The notes below the pieces were generated by a model. It was not told the DNA's origin. It was given only the letters and a program-made list of their open reading frames with translations, and ran no database searches. From contig CAYPYW010000011.1 in assembly GCA_964415365.1 (NCBI GenBank), forward strand, positions 1 to 64,000: a stretch of 64,000 nt of DNA. Direction: 5' to 3'. Source of the stretch: Hydromicrobium sp964415365 (GTDB lineage: Bacteria > Actinomycetota > Humimicrobiia > Humimicrobiales > Humimicrobiaceae). A program made the position numbers and the translations under genes. Shown here one piece after another: positions 8,753 through 16,185 of this stretch. Position 1 is the stretch's first letter; each line of letters starts with the position of its first letter.

Positions 8753-9946
8753 TTACTTACGATAATTTTGGTTAACCATGAAATTCCCATTGGTATCTGT
8801 ACCAGCCTTTTGCTTTTTGGCACCGTAATTTTTGTTGTTTTCATACACCTGCTCATAAATATATTCAAATTTCCGGACAATTTTATTCCAGTCGTATTTT
8901 TTAACCACTTCCAGGCTGTTTTTAATTATTTTTTCTCTTAATTGAGGATTGCTGAGTAGCTCTTCCACCGCCTGTGCAAAATCCTCAGGTGTTTGTTCTA
9001 CCAGTAGTCCCGTTACATTATTTTCTACTGTATTCTTGACAGAAGTAATATCCGAAACCACGATCGGCAGGCCGGAAGCCATCGCCTCGATTAAAACCAG
9101 CCCGAAAGATTCGCATTCCGAAGTCAAAACAAAGATATCCGAAGAAGAATAAATATCATACAAATCTTTTCCCAGCAAGGCTCCATGCAAAAAAACTTTC
9201 TTTTCAAGTTCCTCCTTTTTAATCAGGCTGGATATCCTGCTTTTCTCTTCCCCTTCCCCAACTATATGCAATTCTGCATCCCTACGATTATTCTCTATAA
9301 CTAATTTGAATGATTGTATCAAAAGTGGGATATTCTTCGGTTTGGAAAGTCTGCCAACATACAACAATCTTACCGGGCTGTGCAGCCTGGTTGATACACT
9401 CCTGAAATGTTCCAGATCCACACCATTGGGAATCTCGTATATCTTCGTTTCCGGTATCGAGTATTTCCTGCCGATAAGATTAACATAATCCCTGGTGGGA
9501 ACTACGATCCTCAATGCAGAATTCAAAATCCTCTGTAAAAACACTTTTTTATAGAACGGCAGGAGAAAACCCAATTTCCCGGAAGGACCAACATCAGCAT
9601 GAATATGAGCAATATACGGAATTTTCTTAATCTTCGAAATCAGGTAGACAACTTCCGGTATTATGACCTGTGCTACATGCACATGGATGATCGAATCTCT
9701 CGGTATTTTTAATAATTTAAAAAACAGGGACGGTATGATTGCGGTATGGGCAAACTCCCAACTTCTTAGATAATGGACATTTGGATTACTTGTCGGACTT
9801 TGCCTGTTTTTTTTACAGCCGATGTCAGAGGTAAATACCTCTACCTGATGACCTTTTCCTGCCAACCTGTTAGAAATTTCTTTAACACAATTTTCCATGC
9901 CGCCAATGTGCGGAGGATAGTAGGCAACAACTTGTACAATTCTCAT
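8753..9946 (-). CDS. Family 4 glycosyltransferase
   Basis: 397 aa GT-B retaining glycosyltransferase. N-terminal 'Tyr-Tyr-Pro-Pro-His-Ile-Gly-Gly-Met-Glu' glycine loop, 'Ile-His-Ala-Asp' in the first domain, and C-terminal 'Tyr-Val-Gly-Arg-Leu-Ser-Lys-Pro-Lys-Asn' plus the E-x7-E motif in 'Cys-Glu-Ser-Phe-Gly-Leu-Val-Leu-Ile-Glu-Ala' are all present. The gene starts in a 4-bp overlap with the preceding glycosyltransferase and ends 8 bp from the large membrane protein gene, so it is in the same operon. It probably adds one sugar of the repeat unit; donor and linkage are unknown. Confidence 0.9.
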   Translation of the reverse strand: MRIVQVVAYYPPHIGGMENCVKEISNRLAGKGHQVEVFTSDIGCKKNRQSPTSNPNVHYLRSWEFAHTAIIPSLFFKLLKIPRDSIIHVHVAQVIIPEVVYLISKIKKIPYIAHIHADVGPSGKLGFLLPFYKKVFLQRILNSALRIVVPTRDYVNLIGRKYSIPETKIYEIPNGVDLEHFRSVSTRLHSPVRLLYVGRLSKPKNIPLLIQSFKLVIENNRRDAELHIVGEGEEKSRISSLIKKEELEKKVFLHGALLGKDLYDIYSSSDIFVLTSECESFGLVLIEAMASGLPIVVSDITSVKNTVENNVTGLLVEQTPEDFAQAVEELLSNPQLREKIIKNSLEVVKKYDWNKIVRKFEYIYEQVYENNKNYGAKKQKAGTDTNGNFMVNQNYRK

Positions 9947-11052
9947 TTGATGATTTCCTTATAAATAGATTCCATCTCTTCTGCAATCTTATCCCACCTG
10001 TAATTCTTTTCAACCAGTTTCCTTCCGTTTTCTCCCAGCTTCTTTCTTAATCCCGGGTCCTTAATCAGGGTAATCATCGCCTCTATGATATCTTTTGGAC
10101 TTTTAGGGGTAATTATTATGGCATTTTCCTTGTCTTTACAGATCGTCGACACCCCTCCCACATCGCTTATAACAACAGGCAGTTTCGCCGCCCAGGCCTC
10201 CAGTACCGTTACAGGAAAGCTTTCATGCAGTGATGGAGAAATAAACACATCGGAATCAAAATAATAATCTATCATTTCGTCTTTGCTTTTCTCTCCCAAA
10301 AACTTAATATAGTCATCCAGCTTTAGCGAAGTAACCAATTCCTGGAAATACTTTTGATCCAGACCTTTTCCAATTAACAACACTTCAAAACCTTTCTCTT
10401 TCTTCTTAAGTTTATTTACCGCATGGATCAGATAATCCAATCCTTTTTCCTTCTCGATCCTGCCTGCAAACAAAAAAGTGATTTTCCCGTTTACCTTATG
10501 TCTTTTCTGCCGGAACAAATCAAGATCGATGGCATTTGGCAGATAACCCACGTTCCTTATCTTTAATTTTTTAAAATCATCCAGAGAGCTTTTGTCCTTG
10601 ATGATAATTTTATCAAAATTGCTATGTTTAATTAAAAATTCTTCCAATTTTCTTTTGATAAGAAAATAGCCTTTGTCATTGAAGCTGATTCCATGATACG
10701 TATTTACGATTGAAATTCCGTATAACCTGCAATGAATCGATAAAATAAAACCCAGGTCGGGTGAATGGCTGTGGACGATATCCGGTTTTATCCTTTTTAA
10801 ATAAAAAAATAAGTAAAAAAATAGTATTAGCAGTGATATTATTCTTTTCAAGTTGATCCTGTCCAGTTTAATAGAATCTATCTTCAACCCGTACCTTGTT
10901 ACTTCCGGAGATTCTCTTACCTCGCTGCAGTTACTTGTAAGTATATATACCTGGTGACCCATTTTCTTCTGATATTTTGCCAAGCCGGCAACTACAGTAG
11001 AATCCCCTCCCATAATATTGGGGTATTTTTTTGTAACATGCAAGATTTTCAT
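9943..11052 (-). CDS. Family 4 glycosyltransferase
   Basis: 369 aa. The N-terminus has 'Lys-Lys-Tyr-Pro-Asn-Ile-Met-Gly-Gly-Asp-Ser' as the glycine loop. The middle has 'Val-His-Ser-His-Ser-Pro-Asp' and 'Asn-Thr-Tyr-His-Gly'. The C-terminal domain has 'Phe-Ala-Gly-Arg-Ile-Glu-Lys-Glu-Lys-Gly' and E-x7-E in 'His-Glu-Ser-Phe-Pro-Val-Thr-Val-Leu-Glu-Ala'. All are expected of a GT4 enzyme acting on the cytoplasmic side on lipid-linked intermediates. It overlaps its neighbours by 4 bp at both ends, so expression is tightly coupled. Confidence 0.9.
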   Translation of the reverse strand: MKILHVTKKYPNIMGGDSTVVAGLAKYQKKMGHQVYILTSNCSEVRESPEVTRYGLKIDSIKLDRINLKRIISLLILFFYLFFYLKRIKPDIVHSHSPDLGFILSIHCRLYGISIVNTYHGISFNDKGYFLIKRKLEEFLIKHSNFDKIIIKDKSSLDDFKKLKIRNVGYLPNAIDLDLFRQKRHKVNGKITFLFAGRIEKEKGLDYLIHAVNKLKKKEKGFEVLLIGKGLDQKYFQELVTSLKLDDYIKFLGEKSKDEMIDYYFDSDVFISPSLHESFPVTVLEAWAAKLPVVISDVGGVSTICKDKENAIIITPKSPKDIIEAMITLIKDPGLRKKLGENGRKLVEKNYRWDKIAEEMESIYKEIIK

Positions 11053-11780
11053 TTTGTAGCTTTAAATATATCATAATTCGTCCAATATTTTACATTTATC
11101 TTTTTACTTATATATGACAGGACGCGCTCCAGTTTTTCCCACTCATTGCCTTTTTCAACGACCCATGAATGCCCCCATAAATGATAAACACCTCCATATT
11201 TCTCTACCTGATCGAATGTTTTTTTTGCCAGATATTCCCAGTTTAAACTCTTAATGAATTCCAGCAAGTTAAACTTTGAAATTGATAAAATCTTCAGGGA
11301 ATCTACCGGCAAAGTTAATAATGAATTTCTATGCGCTTCCAGCGTTGTCCCGGATAACAATAAATTTTTGGTAGGATGAAGTTCAAATCTTTTCATAGTC
11401 CTTGAGTAGCAAAAACCGGCTTTCTTTACCAATTCCATTATTTTTTCATTATATTTCCCGCCAGGATAACAAAAACACCGTATTTCCTGCCCAAGCAACT
11501 TCTCCAGGTATTTTTTTGAATCCATAATTTCATCAAAAGCTTCTTTTTCGCTGATTTTCGTTAATCTTGGATGAGTCATAGTATGGGCTCCGATTTCAAA
11601 ATCCCTGTTAAGTTTTATGATCTCTTCGTCCGATAACAGATCTGCTTTCCTGAATTCCCTGTTTTTTGGAGAAATATAAAAGGTTCCCCGGATTCCATAT
11701 TTCTTTAGAAGTAGGGCTAATCTAAGGTCCAACTTATGACCATCATCCCAGCTGGTTGTAACGATTATTTCTTTTTGCAT
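11049..11780 (-). CDS. Polysaccharide deacetylase (NodB domain)
   Basis: 243 aa, essentially only the NodB (CE4) domain with no signal peptide or membrane helix, so it probably acts in the cytoplasm on a lipid-linked or nucleotide-linked intermediate. The first catalytic motif is 'Thr-Ser-Trp-Asp-Asp-Gly' and the metal motif is 'Gly-Ala-His-Thr-Met-Thr-His-Pro'. 'Cys-Phe-Cys-Tyr-Pro-Gly-Gly' is the third motif. It overlaps the upstream glycosyltransferase by 16 bp and the downstream one by 4 bp. Compared with the other deacetylase in this cluster it lacks an anchor, suggesting a different substrate or compartment. Confidence 0.9.
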   Translation of the reverse strand: MQKEIIVTTSWDDGHKLDLRLALLLKKYGIRGTFYISPKNREFRKADLLSDEEIIKLNRDFEIGAHTMTHPRLTKISEKEAFDEIMDSKKYLEKLLGQEIRCFCYPGGKYNEKIMELVKKAGFCYSRTMKRFELHPTKNLLLSGTTLEAHRNSLLTLPVDSLKILSISKFNLLEFIKSLNWEYLAKKTFDQVEKYGGVYHLWGHSWVVEKGNEWEKLERVLSYISKKINVKYWTNYDIFKATK

Positions 11781-12904
11781 TTTGAATAAACTTCCTCGAT
11801 TTCACCGACAATTTTATCCCAGTCATATTTTTTTGCAAAATCCAGGCAGCTTTTTTCCATTTTTCTACCCAGGGTATTTTTTAAAATCCTCATAATTCTA
11901 TCTGCAATTTCACCCTCTTCGAGACGGCAGACAAAACCGTTTTTCCCCTCTTCAATAAGATCTTCGGCGGCATTGTTTTTATGATCAATCGTTACGACAG
12001 GAATACCGCATGCATTAGCTTCAATAACCACGATTCCAAAACCTTCCCGCGTCGAAGGGAGGACGAAGACTCTTGATGATTTCATTCGGGCATAAACATC
12101 ACCCTGGGTGTCCAAAAAACCCGAAAATTCAATATTTTTTATCAGGTTTAGCTCTTGGGTTAGAGCTTCAAGATTCTTTTTTTCAGGCCCTTCTCCGATG
12201 ATTAAGCAACTGACATCCCGTTTTTTTTCTTTAATTAAATGAATTGATTTTATCAGAACGTCAACGTTTTTATGACTTAACAATCTGCCCGCAAAAATAA
12301 CATTGAATTTTTTTCCGGCAGGTTTAATTTTTTGGATCTCTCCAAAATCACTGCCATTTGGAATAGTATAAACTTTCTTCCTGCTTCTCAAGTTGCCCCT
12401 CAGCTTTTTCGTCGTGCGTCCGGAAACCGAAATTATCTCATCGGGCATAAAGACACTGAGCTTTTCTGCCAGGTAGCCAAAAACTCCTCTCCAGCCAAGA
12501 TACTCCTGCCAGTAATCCTTGCCCCAGACTTCATGCCAGGTGGCAATCATTTTTCTTCTTTTTAAGATACAAACGGGTTTTAAAGAAAAAAGAGGGAAAA
12601 AGGGCATATGGTCTACCTCGGCAATATCAAAATCTTCTTTAATAAGTTTTAAACAGGCCAGGCCAAACATCAACGCCTGAATCATGGATCTTCTTTTTCC
12701 CGTATACAGGGGGTACTTTCTACAGATTGCATGCAGGTTAACACCATTTTCTATCCTGTCTCTTGATCCTTCCCACCATTTCATACAATAGAGATGGATA
12801 TCATAACCCTTCTTAGCCAGCCGTGTCGTCACTTCAAATATTCTTTTTTCCTTGCCTCCCTCATTGTACGGATAGATGGCATCAGAAATAAAGGCAATTT
12901 TCAT
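11765..12904 (-). CDS. Family 4 glycosyltransferase
   Basis: 379 aa GT-B enzyme. 'Ala-Ile-Tyr-Pro-Tyr-Asn-Glu-Gly-Gly-Lys-Glu' forms the N-terminal loop, 'Ala-Thr-Trp-His-Glu-Val-Trp' lies in the first domain, and 'Phe-Ala-Gly-Arg-Leu-Leu-Ser-His-Lys-Asn' plus E-x7-E in 'Arg-Glu-Gly-Phe-Gly-Ile-Val-Val-Ile-Glu-Ala' define the donor domain. It is the second gene of the minus-strand polysaccharide run, about 50 bp after the GT2 gene, and overlaps the deacetylase that follows. Confidence 0.9.
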   Translation of the reverse strand: MKIAFISDAIYPYNEGGKEKRIFEVTTRLAKKGYDIHLYCMKWWEGSRDRIENGVNLHAICRKYPLYTGKRRSMIQALMFGLACLKLIKEDFDIAEVDHMPFFPLFSLKPVCILKRRKMIATWHEVWGKDYWQEYLGWRGVFGYLAEKLSVFMPDEIISVSGRTTKKLRGNLRSRKKVYTIPNGSDFGEIQKIKPAGKKFNVIFAGRLLSHKNVDVLIKSIHLIKEKKRDVSCLIIGEGPEKKNLEALTQELNLIKNIEFSGFLDTQGDVYARMKSSRVFVLPSTREGFGIVVIEANACGIPVVTIDHKNNAAEDLIEEGKNGFVCRLEEGEIADRIMRILKNTLGRKMEKSCLDFAKKYDWDKIVGEIEEVYSKCKKK

Positions 12905-12935
12905 TCTTTGACTCCGGGTTATGTATTTCTATATC

Positions 12936-13062
12936 ATCCAGATAACTTTTAAACCGTCAAGATAAGGAGAAAGCTTTATCTGCCTTCTCTCTGGGTCTCC
13001 AGCTTATGTTCTTTAATAGTATCCAGAAAATTTTTAAACCGTCAAGATAAGGAGAAAGCTTT
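12936..13062. repeat. Two 42-bp direct repeats, 85-bp period, at the 3' end of the GT2 gene
   Basis: Positions 12936-12977 and 13021-13062 are identical except for two bases. The period of 85 bp is one more than a multiple of three. The gene reads the upstream copy as Lys-Leu-Ser-Pro-Tyr-Leu-Asp-Gly-Leu-Lys. It reads the second copy in a shifted frame, ending at a TGA inside it. Read in the original frame, the second copy would give the same peptide and then stop after Val-Ile-Trp-Met-Ile. Confidence 0.9.
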
Positions 13063-13847
13063 GAATTACCTTCTCTCTTATCGTAGGTAATGGGGACTGA
13101 AAAAATTTTGAAACCAAGCTTGGCCATTTTGGTTATCATTTCGGCTTCAATGCCAAAACCATCCGATTTTATATGTGGAGCAAGTTTATCAACAACTTCC
13201 TTTTTCCAGGCAAAATAACCCGTGCAAATATCTGTTGTATTTACTAAATACAACCTCCTAACCAGGAAAGTAAAAAACCAATTGGCCAATCTGTGGGAAA
13301 AGCTTAATGAATCTCCATAAAGTTTCCCCTCAAGCCTGGAACCAACAATTATATCACAAAAACCACTCTCAAGAGGTTCAATCAATCTGGGAATTTCTTT
13401 TAGCTTATAAGTATTATCTCCATCCAACATAACAACGTAATCGGTATCACTGCTAATGTTTCTAAAACCAGTTCTTATAGCATTACCTTTGCCTTGCTTT
13501 TTTTCTGAAACTACTTTATAGCCCTTCTCGTAAGCAATCTTAGTTGTATTGTCAGTTGAATTGTTATTTATTATAATAATTTCAGCTCGATAGCCAAGGT
13601 CAGCTAATTTCTTATCAGGTACACCATCAATAACTTTACCAATACCTTTTTCTTCGTTATAGCAAGGAATTAGAATTGTTATTTTCTTTAAATTAGCTTT
13701 TCTTCTATCTGAAACTCTCCTATCCGAAATTCTCCTATCTATAAACGGATAGGTTAATTGGTCCTGTAAATCCAGTCCCTCAGTTATTCTGGTTTCAACA
13801 GTATTCCTTTTAATTGTCTTTAAAGTATCTTTACTTAAATAGTTCAT
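12957..13847 (-). CDS. Family 2 glycosyltransferase (dolichol-phosphate-mannose-synthase-like)
   Basis: About 296 aa GT-A enzyme. After a 60-residue N-terminal extension with repeated Arg-Arg-Ile/Val-Ser-Asp-Arg-Arg comes 'Ile-Leu-Ile-Pro-Cys-Tyr-Asn-Glu-Glu-Lys-Gly', then the metal-binding 'Leu-Asp-Gly-Asp' (DxD) and 'Ile-Val-Gly-Ser-Arg-Leu'. Such enzymes load a sugar onto polyprenyl phosphate or start glycan assembly. I start it at 13847 because AAAGGAGTG lies 8 bases before that ATG; an in-frame start at 13868 lacks a site. The last residues come from a tandem duplication that shifted the frame. It is the first gene of the polysaccharide operon and has its own promoter and leader. Confidence 0.88.
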   Translation of the reverse strand: MNYLSKDTLKTIKRNTVETRITEGLDLQDQLTYPFIDRRISDRRVSDRRKANLKKITILIPCYNEEKGIGKVIDGVPDKKLADLGYRAEIIIINNNSTDNTTKIAYEKGYKVVSEKKQGKGNAIRTGFRNISSDTDYVVMLDGDNTYKLKEIPRLIEPLESGFCDIIVGSRLEGKLYGDSLSFSHRLANWFFTFLVRRLYLVNTTDICTGYFAWKKEVVDKLAPHIKSDGFGIEAEMITKMAKLGFKIFSVPITYDKREGNSKLSPYLDGLKIFWILLKNISWRPREKADKAFSLS

Positions 13848-13891
13848 TTCTGTCACTCCTTTACTCAAAAATATTACTTTAAGCTCCCCCT

Positions 13892-13927
13892 TATAATAAA
13901 AAAACCGGCTAATACTGTTAGCCGGTT
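13892..13927 (-). terminator. Intrinsic terminator / attenuator hairpin before the GT2 gene
   Basis: A perfect 10-bp stem (13903-13912 with 13918-13927, arms AACCGGCTAA and TTAGCCGGTT, loop of 5) is followed on the minus strand by a run of seven T residues and further A/T. It lies only about 45 bases ahead of the GT2 start codon and downstream of a good promoter. It is therefore better placed to act as an attenuator in the leader than as a simple end to transcription from acsE, 430 bases upstream. Confidence 0.8.
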
Positions 13928-14045
13928 ACGCCACTCGCTTCATCTCCCTCTAGCGTCCAATTTAAAGGAAGACTTCAAAGCTTCTAACTTATAATTTACT
14001 AATATAAAATTTTAAAGAGCCACTATTATACAATAGTATTTGGGT

Positions 14046-14074
14046 ATTATATAGTATTTTTTATAAATTGTCCA
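14046..14074 (-). promoter_or_regulatory. Sigma-A-type promoter for the polysaccharide operon
   Basis: On the minus strand, TGGACA (14074-14069; five of six matches to the -35 consensus), a 17-bp spacer and TATAAT (14051-14046). The expected transcript start is near 14039, giving a leader of about 190 nt before the GT2 start codon at 13847 that contains the terminator-like hairpin. Confidence 0.65.
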
Positions 14075-14358
14075 ATAAATTTTACAGATCAATTTATTTG
14101 CACAACATAAGTATTAAACGAATACACATCTAGTGATCACATAAAAGAGCTCCAAAAGCAGGCTGCCAAAAAAGGAGGGGCAAGTGTTCAAAACTGTTGG
14201 ACGCCTACATTAACTTACCCCTTTCGCTCATTTTAACACAATCCAATTTTTATTCAATCTATAAATTATTAATCTCTAATATATTTATTGTAAATTTATT
14301 AGAATAGTATAAGAAATTCCTGATTGCCCGGGGATTTTAAACATACATCAACCTTTTA

Positions 14359-15153
14359 TCAATCAAGATATGAATGTGCATATAATATTTTATTGGTCAG
14401 TATATCATAAGTTTTTACAGTACTCATCAACTCTTTATCAAGAGGATCAACAATAGCACTGTCAAGACCCTGGCTTAACAGTATTACAAGGTATGTCCTG
14501 TTAATAAGACTCTTGAGCTCCGGAGGAGAAGATTGAGAAACATTGCTTAAACCTACAATAGTTCTGGGGTCATCAGGCAGCGCCATCAATTCTTTGAGCT
14601 CTTTAAAAACCTTCAGTGCCTTAATACAATTGAACACCTGCTCCTGAAGAACTGCAACAGGCAGCACCACCGGATCCAGATATAGATTCTCCATTGGCAA
14701 ATCATATTCCAGAGCCGAATTGACTATATTCATAACTATCTCCACTCTGCTGTCAACATCAGGAGGCACTCCTTTTTCAGTAAGAGCTATTCCAACAATT
14801 TTACTGTTGTACTTTTTTGCAAGGGGCATAAGAATATCAAGCTTATCTTTATCTCCTGTAACAGAATTAATCATAGCGGTACCCTTATGTACCTGCAAGC
14901 CGGCTTCTATGGCACTTACATTCTTAGTGTCCAGAGCAAGAGGTGTATCCACTTCAGCCTGTATACTTTTTACTATCCACTGCATAAGCTCTTCGCCCTT
15001 TTTTGTAGCAGGACCAATGTTTACATCTATATAATCGGCTCCTGCCTCTTTCTGTTTTTTTGCCATCTCAACGATAGGCGCTACATTCCTGTCCCTTATA
15101 GCATCTCCAACTACCTTTGATACTACACTTATATTTTCACCAACCACTAACAT
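14359..15153 (-). CDS. acsE: Methyltetrahydrofolate:corrinoid/iron-sulfur protein methyltransferase
   Basis: 264 aa, the usual length for AcsE (MeTr). It moves the methyl group of 5-methyl-tetrahydrofolate to the cob(I)amide of the corrinoid iron-sulfur protein AcsCD in the Wood-Ljungdahl pathway. The sequence is a single pterin-binding TIM barrel: 'Gly-Glu-Asn-Ile-Ser' near the N-terminus, 'Gly-Ala-Asp-Tyr-Ile-Asp-Val-Asn-Ile-Gly' around residue 38, 'Leu-Asp-Thr-Lys-Asn' near 75 and 'Gly-Leu-Ser-Asn-Val-Ser' near 202, all positions that contact the pterin. It lies about 90 bp after the solute-binding protein gene and is the last gene of the minus-strand C1 group. Confidence 0.93.
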   Translation of the reverse strand: MLVVGENISVVSKVVGDAIRDRNVAPIVEMAKKQKEAGADYIDVNIGPATKKGEELMQWIVKSIQAEVDTPLALDTKNVSAIEAGLQVHKGTAMINSVTGDKDKLDILMPLAKKYNSKIVGIALTEKGVPPDVDSRVEIVMNIVNSALEYDLPMENLYLDPVVLPVAVLQEQVFNCIKALKVFKELKELMALPDDPRTIVGLSNVSQSSPPELKSLINRTYLVILLSQGLDSAIVDPLDKELMSTVKTYDILTNKILYAHSYLD

Positions 15154-15243
15154 ATCTTCTCCCCAATCTATAAAAAATTACAATATAATAATCAATAATT
15201 ATAACACTACATTGAAAAAAATTAACAGCGGTTTACCAGTGCA

Positions 15244-16053
15244 TTAGAAGTCGTAACTGAACCACTTACTGTAGATTTCATCATAAGTGCCATCTTCTTT
15301 CATTTCACCCAGTATTTTATCAACTTCTTCTTTCAAAGGGCTTCCTTCATTAAAAACAATACCAAATTCTTTATTAGACTTTACAACTTCCAGCACATTA
15401 TAAATTCCGGCATCCCCGGCCAGTGAATTGACACCCATAGGCAGTGAGATTAAAATCCCTTCAATATTCCTATTCTTAAGATCATCAAACATTACCACAA
15501 CATCATCGTAACCCTCAATTTTATAATTAAGTAAATAGTCTTCATCCAGATATTTTTTTTCACTATTTAATATCCCTACTGAGTTGCCCTCTAAATCTTC
15601 TTTAATCTTAATTTCAGTTTCACCTAAAGTTATCAGCATGTATTCCATTATGAAATAGGAGTTGGAAAAATCAACAATCCCCTCTTTTTCCCCGGATATC
15701 GGAATTGCTGAGATTATCATATCCAAATCCATACCCTCAGGAATTTGATAGGTATTGTCCCATTTAATTGATATTATCTCCATTTCCTTGCCCATTCTCT
15801 CGGTTATCTCCCTGATAATATCTATATCGAAACCCTCAATATTACCGTCTTTTATAGATTCAAAAGGTGGGTATGTGGCATCGCATCCGATTATAAGTTC
15901 TTCTCTCGCGGAATCAGTACCAGTACTGCTGGCATTATCAGAAGCTCTGCAGCCAACAGCATAGAATAATAGAAATACAACTACAGCAGATAAAAATATA
16001 TTTATGAAGAATAAAAAAACTTTTTTATTCTTCTGTGTAAAATTTAAAAACAT
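15244..16053 (-). CDS. Family 3 extracellular solute-binding lipoprotein (orphan)
   Basis: 269 aa. A signal sequence ends at Cys35 (Ala-Val-Gly-Cys), followed by a Ser/Thr-rich linker. From 'Leu-Ile-Ile-Gly-Cys-Asp-Ala-Thr-Tyr-Pro-Pro-Phe-Glu' onward it matches the family 3 periplasmic-binding fold that usually binds polar amino acids; 'Ile-Glu-Gly-Phe-Asp-Ile-Asp-Ile-Ile-Arg-Glu-Ile' is the classical second motif. No permease or ATPase gene is adjacent. It sits between acsE and an acsV paralogue, so it either works with transporter parts encoded elsewhere or senses a ligand. The ligand-contact Arg after the third strand is not obvious. Confidence 0.85.
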   Translation of the reverse strand: MFLNFTQKNKKVFLFFINIFLSAVVVFLLFYAVGCRASDNASSTGTDSAREELIIGCDATYPPFESIKDGNIEGFDIDIIREITERMGKEMEIISIKWDNTYQIPEGMDLDMIISAIPISGEKEGIVDFSNSYFIMEYMLITLGETEIKIKEDLEGNSVGILNSEKKYLDEDYLLNYKIEGYDDVVVMFDDLKNRNIEGILISLPMGVNSLAGDAGIYNVLEVVKSNKEFGIVFNEGSPLKEEVDKILGEMKEDGTYDEIYSKWFSYDF

Positions 16054-16185
16054 TTATCAAAATCTATCGTCTGACAATGTCTTTACCTTTAATTTATGAT
16101 AACCTAAATTCTATTAAAAATATGATATATTACAAGTGCTTATTAGTTCGTATTATTGGATAATTTTATAAATACGTAGACTTTC

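Larger units (their letters stand above)
13848..14358. other. Intergenic region with leader RNA candidate and a second hairpin
   Basis: This 511-bp gap between acsE and the GT2 gene holds the promoter and hairpin listed separately. It also has a 10-bp stem at 14176-14185 / 14213-14222 (arms AGGGGCAAGT and ACTTACCCCT, one wobble), which may end acsE transcription though no clear T run follows. An 8-bp inverted pair (GCGTCCAA at 13953-13960, TTGGACGC at 14197-14204) spans the two halves. Inside the leader, CGCT/AGCG and ACGC/GCGT pairings around 13930-13957 are mutually exclusive. I could not match the leader to a known riboswitch class. No protein-coding frame is evident. Confidence 0.5.

Noticed and set aside
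13892..14040. Leader tested by eye against c-di-GMP, c-di-AMP, SAM, cobalamin, THF and T-box patterns
   Set aside because: None of the conserved cores (for example the GEMM GGGACGCAAAGCC or T-box AGGGTGG elements) is present, so no class was assigned.
14170..14210. GGAGGGG followed by GTG as a small gene
   Set aside because: The frame ends after nine codons and lies in a hairpin arm.
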